Source: an uncultured Saprospiraceae bacterium (GTDB lineage: Bacteria > Bacteroidota > Bacteroidia > Chitinophagales > Saprospiraceae). From it: a stretch of 64,000 nucleotides of DNA. Positions 30,595 to 38,453 of this stretch are shown here, in pieces. The DNA is taken from NCBI GenBank assembly GCA_937981555.1, contig CALJOK010000043.1, positions 62,001 through 126,000 of the forward strand, read 5' to 3'. The translations under genes were made by a program, and so were the position numbers. Each line of letters starts with the position of its first letter. The stretch's first letter is position 1. Below the pieces are notes generated by a model. That model was not told where the DNA came from. It saw only the letters and a list, made by a program, of their open reading frames with translations, and made no database searches.

Positions 30595-30933
30595 TTATGG
30601 ATAATTTATATCGTCTTTCACGGGCGGCAGAGAGATCAGTAAAAACCGTAAAAACGAATGATGAATATTCTTAATTTGGTGTAATGCTCCAGTTGGAATA
30701 TGAATACTATCTCCAGCTTGAAGATTGAATTCTTGTCCATTTAAAATGCAAAAAGCTTCTCCTTCTAAAATGTAAATGTATTGTTGAGAATGTTGATGGA
30801 AGTGCATTTCTTCCTGAGAGTTAGGTGGAATTAATTCTTCTTTGACATTTAAGTCTGGGTTGGAAAACAATGGCCAAGCCATACAGTTTTTGCCCCAAAG
30901 GTAACCTTGAGTTTGGTTTTTAATAATCTTCAT
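30595..30933 (-). CDS. Cupin domain protein
   Basis: EEMHFHQHSQQYIYILEGEAFCILNGQEFNLQAGDSIHIPTGALHQIKN. Confidence 0.9.
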   Translation of the reverse strand: MKIIKNQTQGYLWGKNCMAWPLFSNPDLNVKEELIPPNSQEEMHFHQHSQQYIYILEGEAFCILNGQEFNLQAGDSIHIPTGALHQIKNIHHSFLRFLLISLPPVKDDINYP

Positions 30934-31424
30934 GATGGTAGTTTAAATGGTTTAAAATCTTGTTGCAAAATCGACATAATTATTAAACTACGAAAATTAT
31001 TTCCACTTTTTATGCATTCCCTTTTTGTTCCTTCTATTACAAAACCTACTGATTGATAGACATGTAGAGCTCTTGGGTTATCAGTAAAAACATCTAACCA
31101 AAGTCGATGTTTTTTTAATTTTCCGAAAACTAAATTTTGTAATAATTGTAAAGTTATTTTGCCATAATTTTTTCCTTTTTTATTAATGACAATTCGTTTT
31201 AATTCTACACTCAAATTTGAATTTTGTAATTCTCCTAATATAATAAAACCAATCATAACCCCTTGATTATCAATTAGTTTTAAGTGAATTTGATCTTTGC
31301 TCTTGATGACTTCTTTGTGTTCGGCAACTGAGTATTGGAAAATAAAATCTTTGTTTTCAAGATTGTTTTCCCATTTAATTATGGTTGAAAGATTATCATA
31401 ATTTGTTGGTTCGAAGTGCAGCAT
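30930..31424 (-). CDS. GNAT-family N-acetyltransferase
   Basis: VELKRIVINKKGKNYGKITLQLLQNLVFGKLKKHRLWLDVFTDNPRALHVYQSVGFVIEGTKRE. Confidence 0.9.
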   Translation of the reverse strand: MLHFEPTNYDNLSTIIKWENNLENKDFIFQYSVAEHKEVIKSKDQIHLKLIDNQGVMIGFIILGELQNSNLSVELKRIVINKKGKNYGKITLQLLQNLVFGKLKKHRLWLDVFTDNPRALHVYQSVGFVIEGTKRECIKSGNNFRSLIIMSILQQDFKPFKLPS

Positions 31425-31547
31425 TTTTTTGATTTAAAACTATTCGCCGAACCTCGCTACTATTCGAGATTCAGCGAATAAAAATTAAAACTCTATAAAA
31501 TATTGTTTAATATTTATTTCAAAATTAAAATATTACTGGTAGCTTTG

Positions 31548-31582
31548 AATAGTCCAGTTTTAATAAAACAAATAGTCCAGTT
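31548..31582. promoter_or_regulatory. Candidate MocR operator: direct repeat AATAGTCCAGTT x2, 23-bp period
   Basis: aatagtccagtt at 31548-31559 and at 31571-31582, between the divergent GNAT operon and the MocR gene. Confidence 0.6.
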
Positions 31583-31600
31583 ATGTTGCCGTATAAAAGT

Positions 31601-33067
31601 ATGATAAAACTTGATTCTAATTCTAGAATGCCAATTTATGTTCAGTTGGCGAATGGAATCATCAAAGAAATTTCTTGTGGAAATTTAGTGCCCGGATTAA
31701 AATTACCAGGCTCAAGAACTTTGGCCAATCATTTTGAAGTGCATCGGAAAACGATCATTGCCACCTATGAAGAATTGGAAGCACAAGGTTGGATTGAGAC
31801 CGTTCCAGCTAAAGGAAGTTTTGTCAGTAAAAAAATGCCAGTTACCAAAGCTCAAAGTTTTAATGTTCAAAAAAGAGAAATAATTTCACCACTTCAAACT
31901 TCTCTTTTTTTTATCAAAAAAAGATTTAGCGAAGATGTAAATGAGATGGTTCCAAAATTTACCACCTTCAAATATCAATTTGACGATGGTGTTCCTGATT
32001 TAAGATTAGCACCGATTCATGTTTTAGCTCGACAGTATAAAAGTGTTTTGAATAGTAAGTTGGCTGCCAAGAAATTAAATTATACGCATGACCTAAAAGG
32101 AAATATTTCTCTTCGAAAAGAATTGGCGAAGTATCTTTCTGAAACCCGAAGCATCAATGTGACGACTGAAAACATCATGATCGTCCGAGGTAGCATCATG
32201 GGATTTTATTTATTATTTCAAATTATTTTGGAAAAAGGATCGAATGTAATTGTAGGTGAAACTAACTTTAAAGCTGCCAACGAAATCATGAAAAATGCGG
32301 GAGGGAAATTAATTACCGTTCCTGTTGATGGTCAAGGAATTGATGTAGAAAGAGTAGCAGAAATTTGTAAAAAGAAAAAAATCAGAGCAATCTACATCGT
32401 TCCACATCATCACCATCCGACGACAGTTTCCTTAAGTGCGGAACGGAGAATGAAATTATTGCAGCTAGCCGAGCGCTATAAATTTGCCATAATTGAAGAT
32501 GATTACGATTATGATTTTCATTATGAAAGTAGTCCAATTTTGCCTTTGGCGAGTTCCGATCGGGTAGGCGTAGTTTCGTATGTTGGGTCGTTTAGCAAGT
32601 CGATTGCACCTGCTTTTCGAATTGGTTTTGTGGTTGCTCCAGAGGATTTAATTGATGAAATGTCAAAGCTTCGAAGATTTGTGGATCGGCAAGGAGATGT
32701 ATTGTTAGAGCAAGCGATTGCGATGATGTTGGAAGAAGGAGAAGTTCGACGACATATGCGAAAAGCGCTGAAAACATATCATCAAAGAAGAGATTTTTTC
32801 TGTGATTTATTGCAAAGGGAATTAGGTGATTTTGTTGAATTTAAAAAACCCGATGGCGGACTTGCGGTGTGGACTAAATTTGATAAGAAAATCAATATGA
32901 CAAAATTAAGTGAAGCGGCAGCAGCTCAGAATTTATACATCGCTGATAGTAGAAGATATGATCCGATTGGGAAAGAATTGAATTCGACGAGGTTGGGTTT
33001 TGCTTCAATGAATGAGAATGAGATGCGGGCGGCGATGAAGATTTTGAAGAGGGGAATTAAGAATTAG
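31601..33067 (+). CDS. MocR/PdxR-like GntR-aminotransferase transcriptional regulator
   Basis: wHTH MPIYVQLANGIIKEISCGNLVPGLKLPGSRTLANHFEVHRKTIIATYEELEAQGWI; aminotransferase fold YKFAIIEDDYDYDFHYES, GSFSKSIAPAFRIGFVVAP. The ORF track begins at 31583; internal ATG 31601 is preferred. Confidence 0.93.
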   Translation: MIKLDSNSRMPIYVQLANGIIKEISCGNLVPGLKLPGSRTLANHFEVHRKTIIATYEELEAQGWIETVPAKGSFVSKKMPVTKAQSFNVQKREIISPLQTSLFFIKKRFSEDVNEMVPKFTTFKYQFDDGVPDLRLAPIHVLARQYKSVLNSKLAAKKLNYTHDLKGNISLRKELAKYLSETRSINVTTENIMIVRGSIMGFYLLFQIILEKGSNVIVGETNFKAANEIMKNAGGKLITVPVDGQGIDVERVAEICKKKKIRAIYIVPHHHHPTTVSLSAERRMKLLQLAERYKFAIIEDDYDYDFHYESSPILPLASSDRVGVVSYVGSFSKSIAPAFRIGFVVAPEDLIDEMSKLRRFVDRQGDVLLEQAIAMMLEEGEVRRHMRKALKTYHQRRDFFCDLLQRELGDFVEFKKPDGGLAVWTKFDKKINMTKLSEAAAAQNLYIADSRRYDPIGKELNSTRLGFASMNENEMRAAMKILKRGIKN

Positions 33068-33204
33068 TCCATGAGAAATGGGGCGGGTTTGGACTGGCGA
33101 AAAATGTGGGTGCGGGTGTTTGCTTTTCTCAAGGCTAGTTCCCTCACCCTCATTTTTCGCCGTGCTCCGCCCGCCCCATTACACATCGAACACTTTTCAT
33201 GGAA
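33067..33204. repeat. GC-rich imperfect ~138-bp intergenic inverted repeat
   Basis: gtccatgagaaatggggcggg...ggcgaaaaatg...gggtg / ccctcaccctcatttttcgccgtgctccgcccgccccatt...ttttcatggaac. Confidence 0.8.
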
Positions 33205-33245
33205 CATTACTCATAGAATCTTCTCAAAAATTAGAAGAGGTTAAT

Positions 33246-33737
33246 TTAAGTTTGAATTGTATATGCCATCCAAAAAAATATGACTCCAATTACTAAACAC
33301 AAGGGAGAAAAAAAATTAGAATCTAACTTCCCAAAGTTTGTATTTTTTACTTTTTTGAAAAACCCAACATAGTTGAAATCGCCGATCGCTCTAATAATAA
33401 AAATCCCACCAATTACCCAAAACCCGTAATCATACATCCAACTTGGTAAAAAAGCGGCAGGGTTCTCTAGTTCTGAAATAGAAGAATAAATAGAGTGAAT
33501 TATTTTTGAAAAAATAAAAACAATCATTAAAATAAATCCAAATCCAACAAGTGCAGATTGGAAAGGAGTAGGGACAAAAAGTAATGTTCCATCTTCTTTT
33601 GATGGAACAGATTTTTCTATTCCCCATTTTCCACCAAATGCCCAATAGAAATGTAATAATGAAATGGTGAAAAGAATCAAAATTAGAATAAGTATCAAGA
33701 TGCCTTGCCAGCCAAATTGTATATCGATAAATGCCAT
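33246..33737 (-). CDS. DUF3995-like membrane protein
   Basis: LLHFYWAFGGKWGIEKSVPSKEDGTLLFVPTPFQSALVGFG; about four TM helices. Confidence 0.75.
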   Translation of the reverse strand: MAFIDIQFGWQGILILILILILFTISLLHFYWAFGGKWGIEKSVPSKEDGTLLFVPTPFQSALVGFGFILMIVFIFSKIIHSIYSSISELENPAAFLPSWMYDYGFWVIGGIFIIRAIGDFNYVGFFKKVKNTNFGKLDSNFFSPLCLVIGVIFFWMAYTIQT

Positions 33738-33800
33738 GTTGTTTTAGTTTTTACTTGTCCAGAATTTTCTCGAAATGAAAAAAGTGAAAAGAGAAAAATC

Positions 33801-34877
33801 CTAACTACTCAATTTCGTCATCCCCAAAATCGTCATCGCAATTTCCTCTGGTTTTTCACTCTCCTTAAATTGAAATTGCCGAATCAATAAAGTCTTAAAA
33901 GTAGGATACTCTTGGTGTGTCGATGCATCATAAAAGTTTTCAATTGGTCTGAGGAAACCATGGAATTGAGTCAGTCTATAACAATGCTTTTGCAAGTCAA
34001 AATCAATCACAAATTTTTGACTGTTGATCGGAGATTGTAATTGAATAAAAAGCGGTGTTTCCAATTCTTGTAACTCTCCAATGTTATTCATGTAGCCTTT
34101 GTCGAAGAGCGGATAAAAATAAATTTTATAATCAATGGCATGCATTTTTAAGACCATGCCCATTTTAACTAACTGATTTTCAATGACTTCTGAAGGGAGG
34201 TCGGTGTTTTTCATTTTATCAAAAGGCAACCATTCATCTTCTTTTGCTTTGTAAAAATCAACTTCACCAATTCGTAATTTATAATCGAACTTTGGATAAT
34301 TTGGAATGACATAGCCAGGATAGTAAAACTTAAAGCCATTTTTTTTTCCATAACTAATCTCTGCCAACATTGTATAAAATCCCAAACTATAGCTCGAATA
34401 TTCAGGATCAAAAAGCCCGATGATACTTGCCATACTATTTTCTCCAAGATCAAAAAAACTAACAGCAATTAATTTTTCTCCATCGTAAACTGCGACTTCG
34501 TACGTATTATAAATCGTAGTTTCTCCACCATCTTGCAAAGCATCTTTGATCGTCTGAGAAACAAATCCATCAAAGCGCAATTTATGTTTTTGATACAATT
34601 CTTCTTTCTCTCGACTAATAAATGCTTTTCTAAATACCGTTTCAAACTGCTGATTTTTATTCCAAATTTTTCGGAGACTTTTTCGAAATTCATAACCTTC
34701 GAGTGGCAATCGAATTCGAATAGGAGAGTACAATTTTCCATCAAAATTTAAAATCTTCGTCGTGTAGATATATTGTCCTGATCGAAACCAGCCATTGGCT
34801 AAGTAAAAATCTAGGAGTTCGCCGTGAAGACTTTTCGGATTATGGAATTGTGTGAACATTGTAGGACGGCCTTTCAA
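33801..34877 (-). CDS. Arginyl-tRNA--protein transferase (ATE)-like protein lacking the N-terminal Cys motif
   Basis: ANGWFRSGQYIYTTKILNFDGKLYSPIRIRLPLEGYEFRKSLRKIWNKN; YSLGFYTMLAEISYGKKNGFKFYYPGYVIPNYPKFDYKLRIGEVDF. Confidence 0.75.
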   Translation of the reverse strand: MKGRPTMFTQFHNPKSLHGELLDFYLANGWFRSGQYIYTTKILNFDGKLYSPIRIRLPLEGYEFRKSLRKIWNKNQQFETVFRKAFISREKEELYQKHKLRFDGFVSQTIKDALQDGGETTIYNTYEVAVYDGEKLIAVSFFDLGENSMASIIGLFDPEYSSYSLGFYTMLAEISYGKKNGFKFYYPGYVIPNYPKFDYKLRIGEVDFYKAKEDEWLPFDKMKNTDLPSEVIENQLVKMGMVLKMHAIDYKIYFYPLFDKGYMNNIGELQELETPLFIQLQSPINSQKFVIDFDLQKHCYRLTQFHGFLRPIENFYDASTHQEYPTFKTLLIRQFQFKESEKPEEIAMTILGMTKLSS

Positions 34878-35062
34878 AGCCGATTATATTTTAGTTTTTT
34901 TTAAAAAATTATGAACCTATGGCATGGTCTAAGGTTGTGCAAGAGTTTTATTTTACACAGATTTTTTTTTATTTTTTGAAAGAGAAAATTGTTTTACATT
35001 TTATGGAGAGTTGTTTTAGTTTCTATCTATTGCCCAGGTTTTAACTGTGGATTGGAAGATTT

Positions 35063-36115
35063 CTAAAACTTAACTCTATTAAATGACATCGCCTTGATTA
35101 ACCAATTTGGTAATGGCTTAGTCGGGTTTCTCTTTTTCATATTGATGGTCCAGCCAATTTTTTTGACAAGCGGAACTTTTAATGTTTCTACAAATTCAAT
35201 TAAGGTACCATCTGGATCTTCCAAATATCCCCAATTTCCATTTGCATCGCCCATATCAAATTCATCATCGACCAATACTTGAAATGGAAAACCAGCTGCT
35301 TTGCAATCTCTTACCACCGCACCAATATTTCGAACATCAAAACATAAATGGATAAATCCAATGTCTCCCCAATATCGATTTGCAAAGATTTTGTTCGGTG
35401 TTCTTGAAATGGATTGCACCAATTCTAATTGACTCGTTCCAAATAAATTGGAGAATCCGCCGCTCTTTGCTTGCTTACTCAGCAGTACTCTTCGAAAAGT
35501 TTCTCCTCCACTTGGTAACGCTGCAAGATCATCAAATGTTCCTGTCTCGTCATAAATAACTTCATCATAGCCTAAGACATCAACATATAATTTTTTTGCT
35601 GCGTCAATATCAGAAACCCCAATCGTACAACCAAAAAATCCACCCATGTTTTTTCCTTTCGCAAACCAGTTGTCGTAACTTTTGATTTGGATAATATTGT
35701 CGCAAGGATCTTGAATGTAAAATGATTGTGTACCATTTGGAGCAGTTACAATATCAGAAATTGGGGTAACTCCTTTGGCTTTTAAATTAGAAAAAGCTTC
35801 TTGAACATTTCGTGTTTTAACTTTTATAGAAAAAATACCGGTGTCGCCTAATTGAATTGGAGAAGCAGGAGCTTGAGGTTCTCGATCTTCAAATTGCCAA
35901 ATTTCATAACCACTTCCTCCTTGCAAATTCAAGGCAAGAATTGCTCGTTTGTCATGCGGTTTTCCTCCCATGTATTTCGCCATGTGAGTAGCGGTATTGT
36001 TATCATCAAAAACTTTTACGTCAGCACCCAACTTTGTCGCGTACCATTTGAAGAGTTTTTCGGCATCATTTACACCAACTCCAATTTGTTGAATTCCGTA
36101 GATAATTTTCTCCAT
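35063..36115 (-). CDS. Two-domain VOC/glyoxalase family protein
   Basis: IQQIGVGVNDAEKLFKWYATKLGADVKVFDDN... and GCTIGVSDIDAAKKLYVDVLGYDEVIYDETG...YLEDPDGTLIEFVET. Confidence 0.88.
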   Translation of the reverse strand: MEKIIYGIQQIGVGVNDAEKLFKWYATKLGADVKVFDDNNTATHMAKYMGGKPHDKRAILALNLQGGSGYEIWQFEDREPQAPASPIQLGDTGIFSIKVKTRNVQEAFSNLKAKGVTPISDIVTAPNGTQSFYIQDPCDNIIQIKSYDNWFAKGKNMGGFFGCTIGVSDIDAAKKLYVDVLGYDEVIYDETGTFDDLAALPSGGETFRRVLLSKQAKSGGFSNLFGTSQLELVQSISRTPNKIFANRYWGDIGFIHLCFDVRNIGAVVRDCKAAGFPFQVLVDDEFDMGDANGNWGYLEDPDGTLIEFVETLKVPLVKKIGWTINMKKRNPTKPLPNWLIKAMSFNRVKF

Positions 36116-36501
36116 GCTGTTGTATTGAATTTTACCAAAAAAGGTACCTAGAAAACATCTTACGAAATAATAAATTCTATGTTTTCTATGTGCCTATCTA
36201 GTTTAAAAATATTCTATTCTTTAAAAACCCAAATTTAGGAAAAATTGCTAGATTCTGTTGCTTTCGAGATTGGTGTTTTCAAAACTGAAAATTAGGAAGA
36301 TTTTCAGTTCCTAAATGTGTAAAATTTAGAGACCACTAAACATTACATAAATACTCTATTTTTTATTATTTTACCGATATTTGTAGAAAATCTAAACAGG
36401 TTAATCGAAAGTGTTCTATTTCGATTGAACAAAAGTGAATTTTGCCGTTTATATTTTTACAAAATAAGTTTTTAAATACTCAATTTGACTAAAGAATTTT
36501 T

Positions 36502-37203
36502 ATGTTAAAAAATCTCAAAAAGTGGTTTGTTGTAGACGATGAAGAATTTAAAGACAAGATGTCTGGAGGTAGTGCAGATGATTCTGATATTGTTCCCGAA
36601 CAAAAAACAAAATCCACTTCAACTCCAAGGTCAACTTCGTCCCCTTCTAGTACAAGTTCCACCTCTAGTTCAACAGTCCCTTCAGGGAAATCGAGCCCAA
36701 AATTTACCAATATTTTATTGCAAGCGATGGAAGCGAACAATTTGGATGGATTTGATTATTTAGAATATAAACACAGTTTGCACAACTTGGCAAAGATGCC
36801 AATGGATGAACAAACTCGTTACCAATCTGCTTATGCAGCTGCTTCGACGATGGGAGCAACTCCAGCTAAGTTAGTCAAGACCGCTCACTTTTATATTGAT
36901 GTTTTGAAAAAAGAAGAAGCGAAATTTGCGCAAGCATTAGCGAATCAAAAAGACAAGCAGATCGGAGATAAGTCTCAATTGATTCAGCAGCATGATAATT
37001 TGGTCAAAGAAAAAACCAAACAAATTGAGCAACTCAAAAAAGAAATTGCGCAGCATCAAGCGAAAAGTGAACAAATGAAAAAGAGTATTTCTTCTGCAAC
37101 GGTAAAAGTAGAAACTACTAAAAATAATTTTGTAGCCTCTTATAATCTCGTACTTTCGCAGATTAATAGAGATATTGAAAATATGAAAAAATACCTTAAA
37201 TAA
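36502..37203 (+). CDS. Hypothetical coiled-coil protein with Ser/Thr-rich linker
   Basis: TKSTSTPRSTSSPSSTSSTSSS linker; C-terminal KEKTKQIEQLKKEIAQHQAKSEQMKKSISSATVKVETTKNNF coiled coil; starts the SBP-OmpA cluster. Confidence 0.75.
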   Translation: MLKNLKKWFVVDDEEFKDKMSGGSADDSDIVPEQKTKSTSTPRSTSSPSSTSSTSSSTVPSGKSSPKFTNILLQAMEANNLDGFDYLEYKHSLHNLAKMPMDEQTRYQSAYAAASTMGATPAKLVKTAHFYIDVLKKEEAKFAQALANQKDKQIGDKSQLIQQHDNLVKEKTKQIEQLKKEIAQHQAKSEQMKKSISSATVKVETTKNNFVASYNLVLSQINRDIENMKKYLK

Positions 37204-37293
37204 TGGTGGACTTTTAACGGTTAACTGTGAATGGTTAACGGTTAATAATGTTTCTCAGGATTCTTTTAAAATAAATTAATCAAAATATTAAAA

Positions 37294-38319
37294 ATGGAAA
37301 TGCAAGATTTTAAACCAAAATCATTTTGGAAAAAACCGGAAGGGGTGACTGGGGCAGTTTTTTTAACTGCGATACTTGGTGGACTAGGATATTTGATTGC
37401 AACGAATACAGCTCTTATCGCTGGGTTGTTTGCAAATACAATTACGTTAGTTGCCACACTTGCAGTTTTAGGAGCAGTAATTTATATGGTGCTTGATCCT
37501 AAAATGCGAAACCTAGTTTGGTACATGTACAAAAGTGTGATGCGATCCATAACTGGTATGTTTGTGCAGATTGATCCGATTGGAATTTTGAAATCATACA
37601 CAGATGATTTGGGTGATAATTTGGGGAAAATGAATAAGCAAATTGGAAAACTCAAAGGTCAAATGCATAAACTCAAAGAGTTGATTGTCAATAACCAAAA
37701 AGAGATTAAAAACAATTTGACCCAAGCGAGCAAAGCCAAAGAAGTCAACAAAAAGAATATCATGATTCTTAAATCTCGAAAAGCGGGACGATTAAAAGAA
37801 TCAAATATGCGATTGGAAGATTTGTACAAAAAAATGGAAGTCTTATACCGAGTGTTGACTAAGATGTATGAAAATTCTGAAATCCTTTTGGAAGATGTGA
37901 AAGATCAAGTGATGGTCAAAGAGCAAGAATACAAAGCGATCAAAGCAAGTGCTTCTGCGATGAAATCTGCAGCAAGTGTGATTTCTGGAAATCCAGATAA
38001 GCGAGCAATGTTTGATATGGCGATGGAAGCAGTAGCTGACGATGTAAGTAATAAGGTAGGGGAGATGGAAAGATTTATGGAAATGTCTTCCAACTTTATG
38101 GACTCTGTAGATTTGCAAAATGGAGTTTTTGAAGAGGAAGGAATGAAGATGTTGGAGAAATGGGAGAAAGAAGGAATTTCTAAAATCTTAGGAGAAGAAA
38201 AATCAATACTCGTCAACCAAGCAAATAGTGATGATGATGTATTGGACTTAAATGAACCAATCGCAAAACCAATGCGAGAATCAGGTCATCAAAATCAATA
38301 TGATTCGCTTTTTGATTAG
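37294..38319 (+). CDS. Membrane-anchored coiled-coil protein (PspA/IM30-like in character)
   Basis: Two N-terminal TM helices (VTGAVFLTAILGGLGYLIAT; LFANTITLVATLAVLGAVIYMVL), then a ~200-aa helical coiled coil. Confidence 0.75.
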   Translation: MEMQDFKPKSFWKKPEGVTGAVFLTAILGGLGYLIATNTALIAGLFANTITLVATLAVLGAVIYMVLDPKMRNLVWYMYKSVMRSITGMFVQIDPIGILKSYTDDLGDNLGKMNKQIGKLKGQMHKLKELIVNNQKEIKNNLTQASKAKEVNKKNIMILKSRKAGRLKESNMRLEDLYKKMEVLYRVLTKMYENSEILLEDVKDQVMVKEQEYKAIKASASAMKSAASVISGNPDKRAMFDMAMEAVADDVSNKVGEMERFMEMSSNFMDSVDLQNGVFEEEGMKMLEKWEKEGISKILGEEKSILVNQANSDDDVLDLNEPIAKPMRESGHQNQYDSLFD

Positions 38320-38334
38320 TACTTAACTTCGTAG

Positions 38335-38372
38335 TAGGTATCGGATAGCTTTAAGTTATCCGATACCTATTT
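38335..38372. terminator. Palindromic hairpin, 'AGGTATCGGAT' family copy 2
   Basis: taggtatcggatagctttaagttatccgatacctatttt. Confidence 0.7.
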
Positions 38373-38453
38373 TAAAATAAAGGGGTAGCAAAAGGTTATC
38401 ACTTAATTACCGAACAAATTTTTTTAATAACATAATCATACAATTAAAACAAC

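Noticed and set aside
33078-33296. 72-aa plus-strand ORF
   Set aside because: Lies within the GC-rich palindrome; translation is not protein-like and overlaps the DUF3995-like gene end
36489-36740. 83-aa minus-strand ORF (acidic, 'EGTVELEVELVLEGDEVDLGVEVD')
   Set aside because: Antisense reading of the Ser/Thr-rich linker of the 36502-37203 CDS
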